The notes: generated by a model not told the origin, from the letters alone. DNA of 64,000 nucleotides from Pseudoalteromonas aliena SW19 (GCF_014905615.1 NZ_AQGU01000020.1:1-64000), one strand, 5' to 3'; positions 22,720-38,892 are shown, numbered from the stretch's first letter. Numbers and translations: made by a program.

Positions 22720-22738
22720 TACTTTAAACATATGTTTA

Positions 22739-24625
22739 CTAACCGCCCATTTTCATTTCCAGTAGCGGCGCTAGTACATTTCCTTCTCGGCCCATTCGAG
22801 TATGATAAACCTGTCTATATGCAAATACATTTTTTACATAATCACGAGTTTCACGATACGGAATAAGCTCCACCCATAACTCAGCAGGAATAGCTTCATC
22901 AGGCAACCAACGTTTAATACGATGATACCCAGCGTTATAAGAAGCTGTAGCGAGTATTTCGTTGCCATGATTTTTCTTTTTTAAATACTGCAAATAGCTA
23001 CTGCCTAACCTAATATTTGTTTTCGGTTGGTATAACCGATTACTCGATACACTACTTTTATTGACGTATTTAGCCGTGCTTGGTAGCAATTGCATCAAGC
23101 CACGTGCATTAGCATGCGAGCGTGCATCAGGTGCAAATGAACTTTCACGCCTTGCAATCGCAATGCTCCACGCTACGTCAATTTTGCTGCGCTTACTGTA
23201 ACGTTCAAACACGTCTTGAAATGCAAACGGAAAACGCAGTTCAACATAATCCCATGCTTTTATTTTTGCGAGAGTAAAAATAGCACTATCGTACCAATCT
23301 AACTCTGCCGCCAGCTTTGAAGCGGCGAGCTTCTCGTCATCACTAGAGGTATTGGTTAAATAATTCCACTCTCTTCGGGCTGCAGTAAAACGTTTTAATT
23401 CATAAAGCGCTTTTGCTCGCTTAAAACCGGGCGCATTACTCACCTTGTCCAGCAGTTTTTGATCAACCACCAGCGCTTGATTATTTAGCTCTATAGGTAA
23501 CCCTAAGCGTGCCGCAGCTAAAAACCCGTAATAGTCACGATTAGCGGCCACATTTACAAAAATACTATCAGCCTTTTTTTGCTCGCCACGTTGTTCATAG
23601 CTATAAGCTAACCAATATTGCTGACCCAAACTTAAATTATCTTTGCCTGTAAAAAATGCCGCTATACCTTCCCAATCTTGGGTTTTAAGCATATTGCCCA
23701 GCTGCCATTGAATAAGCTTGCTGTCTAGGCGCTCTTTTGGCACTTTATTTAGCCAAAAGCTGGCTTGGTTATGCCCGCTTGAAGCAAGCGATAATGCAAA
23801 GGTGTAATACACATCGGCTTTTGCTTCATCACTGTATTTAAAAATTTTCTCTAGCTTTTCCCACGCTTTTAAAGCGAGTTCTTTATCGCGCCACACTAAA
23901 CGCTTAACACCATAAAGTGCTATTTGCCCTTCTTTTACTGACTTTTTTTTGTATCGATACAAACCTGCTGAAGCACTCGGGTCACGACGCACCTTTAAAT
24001 ATAAATCAGCTAAGTAACGCTCGCCTTTAGGTAACAGTGTTTTTAAGTAAGGTAATAAACTTTGCTTCCCCCCTTGGGCCGCAAGTGTAATTCGCTGCCA
24101 AACTATTTCCTTACTCATATAGCCTTTTTTTCGCCATAACGAAAAAAGGCTATCGCACTCTGCGGGTTGCGATTTTCCAACAGTCCATAAATCGGTTACT
24201 TGATTTAATATCGCCTTTTCAGGCGCGCCTAAATCTAGCTGAAAATCTAAGTAAGTACACGTAAGCGCTGTATTAGATGTTTCACGATAATTATTAATGT
24301 ATGCCGCTTTTTTATTTTTCCTTTTTAAATACTTTAACCATGCCTCACGCACAGGCCATTCAAGAGGCGTATGCTGATAAATAGTTAAATAGCTTTCTAT
24401 TTCGGCTTGATACTTAATATTGGGGTGACGCTGCCAATAGGTTTTTTCAACATAAGGTTTTAAAGGGTGATCTAAATTATTAACCGCCGTTTTAAAATTT
24501 TGATAGCTGCCATGACGTACTTTTTTTTCGGCATCTACAAATGCGTCATTATCTAGACTCACTTCGGCAGAATGAAGAGGGAAAATAAATGCAGCTGCCG
24601 CAAAGTTTAATAAATATTTTTTCAT
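22739..24625 (-). CDS. slt: soluble lytic murein transglycosylase (Slt70 type)
   Basis: 628 aa periplasmic enzyme that cleaves peptidoglycan to 1,6-anhydromuropeptides. A signal peptide (about residues 1-19) is followed by a long alpha-helical superhelix and a C-terminal goose-lysozyme-like domain (from about 480). The catalytic glutamate is in ARRESSFAP, and GLMQLLPSTA and ASYNAGYHRIKRW complete the family 1A motifs. Divergent from fadB. Confidence 0.93.
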   Translation of the reverse strand: MKKYLLNFAAAAFIFPLHSAEVSLDNDAFVDAEKKVRHGSYQNFKTAVNNLDHPLKPYVEKTYWQRHPNIKYQAEIESYLTIYQHTPLEWPVREAWLKYLKRKNKKAAYINNYRETSNTALTCTYLDFQLDLGAPEKAILNQVTDLWTVGKSQPAECDSLFSLWRKKGYMSKEIVWQRITLAAQGGKQSLLPYLKTLLPKGERYLADLYLKVRRDPSASAGLYRYKKKSVKEGQIALYGVKRLVWRDKELALKAWEKLEKIFKYSDEAKADVYYTFALSLASSGHNQASFWLNKVPKERLDSKLIQWQLGNMLKTQDWEGIAAFFTGKDNLSLGQQYWLAYSYEQRGEQKKADSIFVNVAANRDYYGFLAAARLGLPIELNNQALVVDQKLLDKVSNAPGFKRAKALYELKRFTAARREWNYLTNTSSDDEKLAASKLAAELDWYDSAIFTLAKIKAWDYVELRFPFAFQDVFERYSKRSKIDVAWSIAIARRESSFAPDARSHANARGLMQLLPSTAKYVNKSSVSSNRLYQPKTNIRLGSSYLQYLKKKNHGNEILATASYNAGYHRIKRWLPDEAIPAELWVELIPYRETRDYVKNVFAYRQVYHTRMGREGNVLAPLLEMKMGG

Positions 24626-24817
24626 AATGTCCTTTAATAAAAATTAAAGTAGTGAATAAAAACTTTTCAACCACCTTAGCACCAAACCAGCTATATTTTA
24701 ACCAACCGATTGTAACCGAGTTAAATTTTTCGTTGCATTTTTAATTTAAAGCAAGCACACTGATTGAAATGCAAACTCATCGTACCAGTCTTAGTTCGTC
24801 AACTAGGGAGAATAATA

Positions 24818-28151
<3,334 letters not shown>

Positions 28152-28189
28152 CTAGTTTAAACATGTAAAACCATCTTGGTGATTAAAAA

Positions 28190-28221
28190 GGCGGACTGAT
28201 TTTATTCAGTTCGCCTTTTTT
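28190..28221 (+). terminator. terminator after fadBA
   Basis: GGCGGACTGA (28190-28199) and TCAGTTCGCC (28206-28215) form a 10-pair stem with one G-T mismatch, followed by six T. Confidence 0.9.
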
Positions 28222-28467
28222 ATTAGCTTCAATTTATGAAAACGACCCATTATCAAACAAGCATGTAGCAGCGTAATTATGTGATCGGACCTATTATCAA
28301 ATAAAGCATTTTGAAACGGCTAAAAACACTAAACAAAATGCTGATCTAGATCTAAGTAAAATAGTTAAATTACACATAAAATTGCGTTAAACTGCCAAAC
28401 TTATTAATTGCTATACTTAAGCACTCGCGTAAACAGCAACCACTTTATTTAAACAGGCCAATTTATT

Positions 28468-28707
28468 ATGAGCTTTGATAACCCCGATCACCAATTAGAT
28501 GCTATCGGCCTTCGCTGTCCAGAGCCTGTAATGATGGTACGTGCTGCTATTCGAAAAATGAGTGATGGTGAAACGTTATTAATAACCGCAGATGACCCAT
28601 CAACAACTCGCGACATTCCGAGTTTTTGTACGTTTATGGATCATACGCTGGTGGCTAAAGATGCAGAAGAAGCACCGTATAGGTATGTGGTAAAGAAAGG
28701 GCTTTAA
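28468..28707 (+). CDS. tusA: sulfur carrier protein TusA
   Basis: 79 aa TusA/SirA family protein. The catalytic cysteine is C17 in [12 protein letters not shown]. It passes persulfide sulfur from IscS toward TusBCD and MnmA for tRNA 2-thiolation. It is a single gene, convergent with the ATPase/DUF4276 module that ends 13 bp away. Confidence 0.95.
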   Translation: MSFDNPDHQLDAIGLRCPEPVMMVRAAIRKMSDGETLLITADDPSTTRDIPSFCTFMDHTLVAKDAEEAPYRYVVKKGL

Positions 28708-28719
28708 ATTATTTTATGG

Positions 28720-29322
28720 CTACTTATCGTTAATTTTCTCTATTTTATGAAGCCACTCATTAAAACCCGAACATTTATTTCGTATTGTTTCTACTCCAAT
28801 AGCCTCAGCAATACGAGGGCCATGTGTTGTTTTTCTGTACCGAACAACAGACATAATTCTTTTTGATGGTGCAGTCTGCGGCGAATTATTTATCTTTTCA
28901 GGATCACCCCTAAACTCCTGTAATAAACCATCTGCCCACTCTTTAAGGTTTGCTTGTCTCATTATTAATGCAAAACTTTTTGGGCATGAAAATAATATAC
29001 CTTCAAACTCATACATTTGCACAAAAGGTATCAATCGACCTCTAATATTTTCGCCTACAGCATTCAAAATACGCATTTCTAATGAGTGCTTAGTTTCGCC
29101 TGCTACTTTATTTTTAAATCCATAGAAATCATAAAAAGTAGTTACATAATCAAAATTATTAGCTATTTTTTTCAGTTCGCTACGTACCTTATCTATATTT
29201 ACATCACCTTGCATACATATTGGGGTCATAAACAAGTTTTTTTGAGCTAGATAAGGTGCTAAAACTTTTTTAACGAATATCTCTTCTGTTTGCCCTTCAA
29301 CTGAAATTCCTATTCTTACCAT
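28720..29322 (-). CDS. DUF4276 (TOPRIM-like) protein, partner of the AAA ATPase
   Basis: 200 aa. The acidic motifs VEGQTEE (residues 8-14), DFYGF (65-69) and EFEG (105-108) are the pattern of DUF4276/RloB-like proteins, which appear related to TOPRIM nucleases (my inference from motif layout). Its start overlaps the upstream ATPase gene by 7 bp, so the two are coupled. Pairs of an ABC-type ATPase and a TOPRIM-like effector occur in anti-phage systems such as PARIS (AriA/AriB), AbiL and RloAB. A defence role is likely but not shown. Confidence 0.75.
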   Translation of the reverse strand: MVRIGISVEGQTEEIFVKKVLAPYLAQKNLFMTPICMQGDVNIDKVRSELKKIANNFDYVTTFYDFYGFKNKVAGETKHSLEMRILNAVGENIRGRLIPFVQMYEFEGILFSCPKSFALIMRQANLKEWADGLLQEFRGDPEKINNSPQTAPSKRIMSVVRYRKTTHGPRIAEAIGVETIRNKCSGFNEWLHKIEKINDK

Positions 29323-30437
29323 TCTGGACGGCCCCCGATAAGATTTTTAGACCAAATATCTCCCATTGAAAAATCATCTAGCCATTCTGATAACTCATCT
29401 GTAGAAACTCTCTTAAATTCAGATTTACCTTCATTTTGATCGACTACAATGAAGTCATCAGGGTTAAACTTATTCGCAAAAGTTACCGACTGCGTTGAAC
29501 AGATAACTTGATTATCCTTTGACGTTACTTTTACTATTTCTGCTAACTCATCTAATGCCGCAGGGTGTAACCCAAGCTCAGGTTCATCTAAGATAATAGT
29601 TTTTGGTCTTAGCGTTTCAGGCTGTAAGAATAAAGTAGCCATACAAATAAATCGTATTGTTCCATCTGATAACTGATTTGCTGAAAATGGTTCGTCATTT
29701 TGTTTATGTAACCATTTTAATAAGATGCGCTTTGAATTATCGCTCCCCCGTGGCTCCAAATAAAAATCATGAAAATATGGTGCTATATTTTGTATAGCCT
29801 CAACTATGTCTAAATATGCATTACTATATTCTTCTAAAGTTGAATGCTTTAGATAATATAAAAATGCAGCAATATTGCTTGCATCTGTATATAAATAGTC
29901 TACAGCATCAAGGTCACAGGCTTGTTTGAACCCTGCAGTATCACTAGTGTCGTGAAAGTGATAAACACGACAATCATTTAGATATAATTTTGTATATTTC
30001 TTCACATGGTGACTATCAGCTTTTATGCTATGTGCTAAGCCACTTTCTCCTTTAGTACCTTGAATAGAAAAACTTTTAGAAGAGCTTCTTATCGAACAAT
30101 ATTCCGTATTAAATATTAATGTATCGTCATTAATACCGTGTCCAAATGTTGCATGATAGCCATTATATCCAACGTCAATATCAATGCTTATTTCGTTAGT
30201 TTTCTTTGGCCCAAAATGAAAAAAAGCACTTGCTGATCCATGTTTTTGAACATAATTTTGTAGTTTACCTTCTGATAAGTGTCTCAAGAAAGTAAACAAG
30301 GAAATAAAATTTGATTTACCTGAACCATTCGCACCAATCAATATATTGATCGGTTTGATTTCTAGCTCAAAGTTTTTTATTGATTTGAACCCTTTAACAA
30401 CCACTTTACCTAAGTGATTATTAGTTGAATCTGACAT
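29316..30437 (-). CDS. AAA/ABC-type ATPase of a two-gene defence-like module
   Basis: 373 aa SMC/RecF-like ATPase of the AAA_15/AAA_21 type. It has Walker A GANGSGKS (residues 35-42), an ABC signature LSDGT (256-260), Walker B with catalytic E (ILDEPELGLHP, 282-292) and a switch STQS (314-317). No own nuclease domain follows, consistent with the effector being the separate DUF4276 protein. It is AT-rich and sits between housekeeping genes (tusA and a lipoprotein/glyQS), suggesting a cassette acquired by transfer. A RecF-like repair function is an alternative; recF itself is present at 36666. Confidence 0.78.
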   Translation of the reverse strand: MSDSTNNHLGKVVVKGFKSIKNFELEIKPINILIGANGSGKSNFISLFTFLRHLSEGKLQNYVQKHGSASAFFHFGPKKTNEISIDIDVGYNGYHATFGHGINDDTLIFNTEYCSIRSSSKSFSIQGTKGESGLAHSIKADSHHVKKYTKLYLNDCRVYHFHDTSDTAGFKQACDLDAVDYLYTDASNIAAFLYYLKHSTLEEYSNAYLDIVEAIQNIAPYFHDFYLEPRGSDNSKRILLKWLHKQNDEPFSANQLSDGTIRFICMATLFLQPETLRPKTIILDEPELGLHPAALDELAEIVKVTSKDNQVICSTQSVTFANKFNPDDFIVVDQNEGKSEFKRVSTDELSEWLDDFSMGDIWSKNLIGGRPEW

Positions 30438-30585
30438 AACTTACCAACTTAACCAAAGTATGAATATACACCTAAAGCGAATTCCGAATTAGAACTAATA
30501 TTTTATAGAGACTTTAACAGATGAATAAACTAACTACACTTAGAAACTTATAAATGAAAGGCTAAGCTTACAATTTATCTTTGCT

Positions 30586-31035
30586 CTACTTCTTAGTTAT
30601 CGTCACTTGTGGCTTGTCGTAGTCACTGTAATCAATACTTACTATGTACGTGCCTTTTATTGCTGGTGTGAAACTAAAGTAGTTATAAATAGTATTACAG
30701 TCTGCGATAGCTGACTGGCCGAGTGTTAGGCTTTGCCCTGCCGGTTGTGCGTCGCTGTAACCACAGTTATAACCTTCGCTAAAATCGGCATCGGCTATTT
30801 TAAATTCGTACACTTTACCAGGGCTAGAAAATTTAACTTGCGCTTGATAAAGCGCGGGGCCAACTGGCGCAAACTGATACTGGGGTTCTGCATCCCACAA
30901 TGTAAAGTCGCCTCTTAGATAAATTGTTTTATCTAGCTCTTGCTGTGGCAATACATCGTTAATCGAAATTTGGCTCGTACAGGCAGTAAGTAAACCAGCA
31001 ATTGCTAAGGTTAAAATTCGTTTCATGGAGATCAT
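30586..31035 (-). CDS. small lipoprotein, function unknown
   Basis: About 149 aa. Signal peptide with a lipobox (GLLTAC), so the mature protein would be lipid-anchored at that Cys. The rest is beta-rich with segments such as IYLRGDFTLWDAEPQY, which resembles the starch-binding/early-set immunoglobulin-like folds (inference from pattern only). Start is uncertain: ATG 31035 has AAGGA 9 bp upstream; ATG 31026 and TTG 31038 are alternatives. It follows the glyQS block but has its own upstream region. Confidence 0.7.
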   Translation of the reverse strand: MISMKRILTLAIAGLLTACTSQISINDVLPQQELDKTIYLRGDFTLWDAEPQYQFAPVGPALYQAQVKFSSPGKVYEFKIADADFSEGYNCGYSDAQPAGQSLTLGQSAIADCNTIYNYFSFTPAIKGTYIVSIDYSDYDKPQVTITKK

Positions 31036-31066
31036 CAATGAGTATCCTTTGCATACAGTGAAAACT

Positions 31067-31093
31067 AAAAAGCCAGCAAAACGCTGGCTTTTT
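31067..31093 (-). terminator. terminator after glyS
   Basis: AAAAAGCCAGC (31067-31077) and GCTGGCTTTTT (31083-31093), an 11-pair stem with a 5-nt loop. On the minus strand it ends the glyQS transcript with a T run. Confidence 0.9.
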
Positions 31094-31109
31094 AAATTGC
31101 TAATCGGTG

Positions 31110-33179
31110 TTATTTTTGTAAAACAGAAATATCTGCAATACCTAAAAACAATCCGCTTAACTGGCTTAGCAGCGCAAGACGATTTTGCTTAACAGCTTCA
31201 TCGTCGGCCATAACCATTACGTTGTCAAAAAAGTTATCAACACTTTCACGAATACCTGCCAATTGGCTTAATGCTTCTTGGTAGTTTCCATCGGCGTAAA
31301 GTGGTGCAAGGTCAGTGGTAAATTTTGCTACTTGTGATGCCAATACTTTTTCAGCGTCGTCGCTTAATAAGCTCTCATCAACACTACCTTGGCTGGTAAT
31401 GTCGTTTTTAGCCAGAATATTACCTACACGCTTATTAGCGGCTGCAAGCGCTTCTGCTGCGTCTAATGTACGGAAATGACTTACGGCTTTAACGCGGCGA
31501 TCAAAATCAACTGGTTTAGTCGGACGACGTGCAAGCACGGCTTGAATTACGTCTACTTCAATCCCTTCGTCTTGATACCAAGCACGGAAGCGCCCTAGCA
31601 TAAATTCAAATACGTCAGTTGATACATTTAAGTTAGTTAACTTGTCGCCAAACAATGTTTGCGATTTAGCGACTAGGTCTAAAATATCAAGTGGAAGTTC
31701 TTTTTCGACCATGATGCGCAATGCACCAATAGCAGCACGACGAAGCGCAAATGGGTCTTTGTCACCTTTAGGTGCTTGGCCTATACCAAAAATACCCACC
31801 AGCGTGTCAAACTTATCAGCAATTGCTACTGCGCAGCTAATTAAGTTTGTAGGTAAGTTATCCCCTGCAAAGCGTGGCATGTACTGCTCGTTTTGCGCTA
31901 TGGCTACATCTTCGGCTTCACCGTCGTGGCGAGCGTAATGCATTCCCATTACGCCTTGCACGTCGGTAAATTCCATGACCATTTCAGTCATTAGGTCAGT
32001 TTTACATAATTTACCCGCACGCTCAGCAAGCGCTTTATCTGCACCTATTTGCTCTGCAATGTAACCTGCCAGTTCACAAATACGCATTGATTTATCTTTA
32101 AGCGTACCAAGTTGCTTTTGGAACAATACGCTATCAAGCGACTCTAGTCGGCTTTCTAGGGTTTTCTTTTTATCTGTTTCAAAGAAGAACTGTGCATCGG
32201 CTAAACGCGGGCGCACTACTTTTTCGTTACCAGAAATAACCACACTTGGATCTTTACTTTCGATGTTAGATACAAACAAAAACTTATTTAAAAGTTTGCC
32301 GTTTTGATCTAATAACGGGAAGTATTTTTGATCGTCTTTCATGGTGTAAATTAACGCTTCGGCCGGTACATCTAAAAATGCTTCTTCAAACGTTGCCGTT
32401 AAAGTCACTGGCCACTCTACAAGTGATGTTACTTCTTCTAGTAAATCTTCATCCATTGCAACAACAGCGTTAACTGCGCTTGCAGCCTCTTCTATTTGTG
32501 TACGAATTTGCGCTTTACGTTGTTCGTAATCAGCAATAACGTAAGCAGATTTAAGTACGTCAAAAACGTCGTCCGCATGGTTAATGCTAATTATTTCTGG
32601 GTGATGAAAACGATGACCCTGAAGCTGGTTAGTTATTTGCTTACCAAGAATTTCGCCTTCAAGTAGCTCATCACCAAACAAAATAGTTACCGTGTGCACA
32701 GGACGAATAAATTGTGTTTTATTCGCGCCCCAACGCATAGGTTTAGGAATTGGTAATTTAGCCAATGCTTTAGTAATTGCACCTGTCATTAGCGTTTTAG
32801 TTTCTTGCCCTGCTACTTTAGCAATGTGCAATAACCATGCGCCTTTGTCTGTTTCGAGTGTTTGTGCGTCTTTTACTTCAATACCACAACCACGTGCCCA
32901 ACCCATTGCTGCTTTTGTTGGGTTACCGTCACCGTCAAATGCGGCTTTAGTTGCTGGACCACGCTTTTCAACTTCTTTGTCTTGTTGCTTAGCTGCAAGC
33001 GCTTTTACTTGTAAACCTAAACGACGAGGCGATGCATACCAGCTTACGCCTTGGTGTGCTAATTCTAGTGTTTCTAGCTCTGCAGTTAGGTTTGCAGCAA
33101 AGGCTTCTGCTAATTTACGCAGTGCTTTTGGTGGCAACTCTTCTGTGCCAATTTCTACTAATAAATTTTGTGCTGACAT
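31110..33179 (-). CDS. glyS: glycyl-tRNA synthetase beta subunit
   Basis: 689 aa, standard length for the bacterial alpha2beta2-type GlyRS beta subunit. It carries the start [20 protein letters not shown] typical of the family and the long C-terminal anticodon-binding region. It starts 2 bp after the glyQ stop and pairs with it to charge tRNAGly. Confidence 0.97.
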   Translation of the reverse strand: MSAQNLLVEIGTEELPPKALRKLAEAFAANLTAELETLELAHQGVSWYASPRRLGLQVKALAAKQQDKEVEKRGPATKAAFDGDGNPTKAAMGWARGCGIEVKDAQTLETDKGAWLLHIAKVAGQETKTLMTGAITKALAKLPIPKPMRWGANKTQFIRPVHTVTILFGDELLEGEILGKQITNQLQGHRFHHPEIISINHADDVFDVLKSAYVIADYEQRKAQIRTQIEEAASAVNAVVAMDEDLLEEVTSLVEWPVTLTATFEEAFLDVPAEALIYTMKDDQKYFPLLDQNGKLLNKFLFVSNIESKDPSVVISGNEKVVRPRLADAQFFFETDKKKTLESRLESLDSVLFQKQLGTLKDKSMRICELAGYIAEQIGADKALAERAGKLCKTDLMTEMVMEFTDVQGVMGMHYARHDGEAEDVAIAQNEQYMPRFAGDNLPTNLISCAVAIADKFDTLVGIFGIGQAPKGDKDPFALRRAAIGALRIMVEKELPLDILDLVAKSQTLFGDKLTNLNVSTDVFEFMLGRFRAWYQDEGIEVDVIQAVLARRPTKPVDFDRRVKAVSHFRTLDAAEALAAANKRVGNILAKNDITSQGSVDESLLSDDAEKVLASQVAKFTTDLAPLYADGNYQEALSQLAGIRESVDNFFDNVMVMADDEAVKQNRLALLSQLSGLFLGIADISVLQK

Positions 33180-33181
33180 AC

Positions 33182-34084
33182 TTACTTATCCTTACACAGC
33201 GGGAAACCAAGCGCTTCGCGTTTGTCATAGTAACTTTGTGCACACGCTTTTGATAACGCACGAACGCGTAAAATATAACGTTGGCGTTCGGTTACCGAAA
33301 TGGCGTGACGTGCGTCTAGTAAGTTAAATGCGTGCGATGCTTTCATTACTTGCTCGTAAGCCGGTAGTGGTAAGTTTGCTTCAATTAACTTTTGGCTTTC
33401 TGCTTCACATTTATCAAACTGAGCAAATAAGTCTTCTACGTTTGCGTGTTCAAAATTGTAAGTAGACTGCTCTACTTCATTTTGATGGAACACGTCGCCG
33501 TAGGTTACGCGCCCTAGTGGACCGTCTGCCCATACTAAGTCGTAAATACTATCTACGCCTTGAATGTACATAGCTAAACGCTCTAGGCCGTAAGTAATTT
33601 CACCTGTTACTGGTGAACACTCAATACCGCCAACTTGCTGAAAGTAGGTAAACTGCGTTACTTCCATGCCGTTTAACCAAATTTCCCATCCTAGGCCCCA
33701 CGCACCTAACGTAGGTGATTCCCAGTTATCTTCTACAAAGCGAACTTCGTGAGTTAATGTATCGATACCCATAGCCGCTAAAGAGCCTAAGTAAAGCTCT
33801 TGGATGTTATCTGGTGATGGCTTTAAAACTACTTGGAATTGGTAGTAGTGCTGTAAGCGATTTGGGTTCTCGCCGTAGCGACCGTCTGTAGGACGGCGAC
33901 ACGGTTGAACGTATGCGCTAGACATTGGTTCTGGACCAATAGACTTTAAAAATGTTTGCGGGTGAAATGTCCCTGCGCCCACTTCCATATCAAGTGGTTG
34001 AATAATGACACAGCCTTGCTGCGCCCAATAATCCTGTAAAGCCAGGATCAAACCTTGAAAGGTTTTTACGTCATATTTTTGCAT
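33182..34084 (-). CDS. glyQ: glycyl-tRNA synthetase alpha subunit
   Basis: 300 aa catalytic class II subunit. The segments [20 protein letters not shown] and [14 protein letters not shown] near the N terminus and the motif [21 protein letters not shown] are diagnostic. First gene of glyQS, transcribed away from the origin. Confidence 0.97.
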   Translation of the reverse strand: MQKYDVKTFQGLILALQDYWAQQGCVIIQPLDMEVGAGTFHPQTFLKSIGPEPMSSAYVQPCRRPTDGRYGENPNRLQHYYQFQVVLKPSPDNIQELYLGSLAAMGIDTLTHEVRFVEDNWESPTLGAWGLGWEIWLNGMEVTQFTYFQQVGGIECSPVTGEITYGLERLAMYIQGVDSIYDLVWADGPLGRVTYGDVFHQNEVEQSTYNFEHANVEDLFAQFDKCEAESQKLIEANLPLPAYEQVMKASHAFNLLDARHAISVTERQRYILRVRALSKACAQSYYDKREALGFPLCKDK

Positions 34085-34186
34085 ATTTGGCTTTTTACTA
34101 TCTAAGAAGTAGCGTGAAAATTACCCTTAGTATACCGTGTGTACACTCAGGTTTTAAGCAGTTTGTGTAATTGAAGAAAATAAAAA

Positions 34187-34204
34187 AGGAGCCATCAGGC
34201 TCCT
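34187..34204 (-). terminator. terminator after gyrB
   Basis: AGGAGCC (34187-34193) and GGCTCCT (34198-34204) pair around ATCA. On the minus strand a TTTTTTATTTT tract follows, so it ends the dnaA-dnaN-recF-gyrB run. Confidence 0.88.
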
Positions 34205-34226
34205 CTTTTGAAGTAAGTATTATTTT

Positions 34227-36665
<2,439 letters not shown>

Positions 36666-37760
36666 TTATCTTGTTATTAGGTTGCCATGTTTCACGTGGA
36701 ACATTTGTAGTTCTCGTTGCATGGGTTCCACCACAGCAGAAATACTTTCAGACAAAATTGAAGAGATAAAAATTTGAGAACTGCAGTGAGACAATAACTG
36801 TCCGACTTTCTCTTTTGTATCTTCGCCTAACTCTGAAGGTAGATCATCTATTAGCAATATTGATTGCTTATCTGTCTCTGACTCAATTAAGCTATTTTGC
36901 GTTACTTTTAACGCATACAGTAATAGCTTCAATTGACCGCGCGAAAAAGTATTCTCTACACTACTGCCAGCGACACTAAAACTAAAATCGGCCTTATGCG
37001 GCCCTTTACTTGTAAACCCTTGGCGAGCATCTCGCTCAAAGTTTTGCTCTAATGCATCTGCAAGAGATTCATTCTCTTTCCAGCCTGCATTAAAGCTCAT
37101 TTCTAAATCGCGTATAAGCGTTAATTCTGCACACATTTTATCAAAAAATTGCTGCTTAAACCTACTTATATACGCCATTCTTAATTTATTTATTTGTTCA
37201 GCCAGTCTAACAAATTCTTTGTCCCAAAACTTAATTTGGTCAAAATAATTCTTAGGCTTAGTCTTTAGCAATGCATTACGCTGTTTTAATACTTTATTAA
37301 ACGATTGCCACAAGTAAAAAAACTCATGTTCCACGTGGAACAAACCCAAATCTAAAAACTTTCTACGCTCTTTAGGTCCACCAAAAAATAAAGAATAACT
37401 CTCTGGTGTAATTATTTGAACTGGCATGAGCTGAGCGAGCTCTGATATTTTACGACTTGCCTTACCCTGAATTTTTAAATTCGTTTCGCCTGTTTGGGTT
37501 TTACTTATACCGATAGGAATGGATAAATCATGTATTGCTTTACGACCATGAATAACAAATTGTTCTTGCTGGTGCGCAATAATACTTTTGTGTTTTGGAG
37601 TACGAAAAGACTTGCCGTGAGAAAGGTAATAAATAGCTTCTAAAAGGCTAGTTTTACCACTGCCATTTTCACCATATATTATGTTAACGCCATTTACTGG
37701 TTCTAGCGTCAGTGCCTCAATATTACGAAAATATTTGAGGCTCAAATGACTTAAACTCAT
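36666..37760 (-). CDS. recF: DNA replication and repair protein RecF
   Basis: 364 aa SMC-like ATPase that helps RecOR load RecA on gaps. Walker A is GENGSGKTSLLEAIYYL near residue 30; the ABC signature FSRGQLKLLLYAL and Walker B LLIDDLPSELG are C-terminal. Two parS sites are embedded in the coding sequence: one near the C-terminal codons (36688-36703, encoding the MFHVKH segment) and one at 37327-37342 (encoding LFHVEHE). Lies between dnaN and gyrB. Confidence 0.96.
   Translation of the reverse strand: MSLSHLSLKYFRNIEALTLEPVNGVNIIYGENGSGKTSLLEAIYYLSHGKSFRTPKHKSIIAHQQEQFVIHGRKAIHDLSIPIGISKTQTGETNLKIQGKASRKISELAQLMPVQIITPESYSLFFGGPKERRKFLDLGLFHVEHEFFYLWQSFNKVLKQRNALLKTKPKNYFDQIKFWDKEFVRLAEQINKLRMAYISRFKQQFFDKMCAELTLIRDLEMSFNAGWKENESLADALEQNFERDARQGFTSKGPHKADFSFSVAGSSVENTFSRGQLKLLLYALKVTQNSLIESETDKQSILLIDDLPSELGEDTKEKVGQLLSHCSSQIFISSILSESISAVVEPMQRELQMFHVKHGNLITR
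36688..36703. promoter_or_regulatory. parS site 1 (in recF)
   Basis: TGTTTCACGTGGAACA. Its reverse complement, TGTTCCACGTGAAACA, is the canonical bacterial ParB binding site. It is expected to be bound by ParB (50263-51189) to seed the partition complex. Confidence 0.9.
37327..37342. promoter_or_regulatory. parS site 2 (in recF)
   Basis: TGTTCCACGTGGAACA, a perfect 16 bp palindrome, one base from the canonical site. 639 bp from parS site 1. Confidence 0.88.
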
Positions 37761-37775
37761 TATATATTAATAGTC

Positions 37776-38879
37776 TTATAAGCGCATAGGCATAACAACG
37801 TACATCGCTTCTTCATCGCCTGCACCTTCAATTAATGCGCTGCTGTTTGAATCGGCTAATGTAAATAATACATCTTCTGTTTTTAATGTATTTAAAACGT
37901 CTAATACATAAGATACGTTAAAACCTATCTCTAAATCGTCGCCTTGGTAACTTACCTCAACAACTTCTTCAGCTTGCTCTTGTTCTGGGTTGTTAGCCGT
38001 AATTTTTAATAAACCATTCGATAAGTTTAAACGAACACCCCTAAACTTTTCGTTCGATAGAATAGATACGCGCTGAAAAGCATTTCGCAGCCATTCACGA
38101 TTAGCCGTAATTACTTTGTCGCCACCGCGCGGTAATACACGACGATAGTCAGGAAAACGTCCATCAACCAATTTACTCGTAAATATAAATTCAAGGTCAA
38201 TAATGCGAATATGATTAGCGCCAAATTGAATTGTTACTAACTCGTCATCAGCAACCATTAGGCGCATAATTTCTTGCACCCCTTTACGAGGGATAATGAG
38301 TTGTCGCTGAGTGTTAAGCGATTGCGTTAATTGTTTTTGCGCTATAGCCAAACGGTGCCCGTCAGTGGCCACTGTTTTTATATCAGTATTATCTACTTCA
38401 AACGACATACCATTTAAGTAATAACGTACATCTTGATTCGCCATCGAAAAATGCGTGCTTTCGAGTAACTTTCGAAGCTCTAAACGAGTAAGCTGAAACT
38501 CAACCTCTCCATCCCACTGCTCTAAATTTGGAAAGTCATCAGCCGATAAAGTCGTTAATGAAAAGCGACTTTTACCACTAGTCAAAAGTAATTGATGCTC
38601 TTGCAAGCTTAAAGTAATGTCTGAACCATCAGGTAGACTTTTACAAATATCGAGTAACTTTTTAGCGGGTAACGTTAGTTTTGTATCAGCAATGTCATCA
38701 CCTACAAATACGCCCGAAACGAGTTCAATTTCAAGGTCAGTCCCTGTCATTGAAAGCTGTCCGTTTTCTACTACTAACAAAACGTTAGATAAAATTGGTA
38801 GCGTGTGTTTACGCTCTATGGCGCCAGACACTTGTACCAATGGCTTTAAAAATTGTTGTCTTGATATTGTTATTTGCAT
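37776..38879 (-). CDS. dnaN: DNA polymerase III beta clamp
   Basis: 367 aa sliding clamp of three similar domains; the N terminus MQITISRQQFLKPLVQVSGAIERKHTLPIL and the C terminus YVVMPMRL are typical. It tethers DNA polymerase III and other proteins to DNA. 13 bp downstream of dnaA and 15 bp upstream of recF, so one transcription unit. Confidence 0.97.
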   Translation of the reverse strand: MQITISRQQFLKPLVQVSGAIERKHTLPILSNVLLVVENGQLSMTGTDLEIELVSGVFVGDDIADTKLTLPAKKLLDICKSLPDGSDITLSLQEHQLLLTSGKSRFSLTTLSADDFPNLEQWDGEVEFQLTRLELRKLLESTHFSMANQDVRYYLNGMSFEVDNTDIKTVATDGHRLAIAQKQLTQSLNTQRQLIIPRKGVQEIMRLMVADDELVTIQFGANHIRIIDLEFIFTSKLVDGRFPDYRRVLPRGGDKVITANREWLRNAFQRVSILSNEKFRGVRLNLSNGLLKITANNPEQEQAEEVVEVSYQGDDLEIGFNVSYVLDVLNTLKTEDVLFTLADSNSSALIEGAGDEEAMYVVMPMRL

Positions 38880-38892
38880 AATAAAGTCAGCC

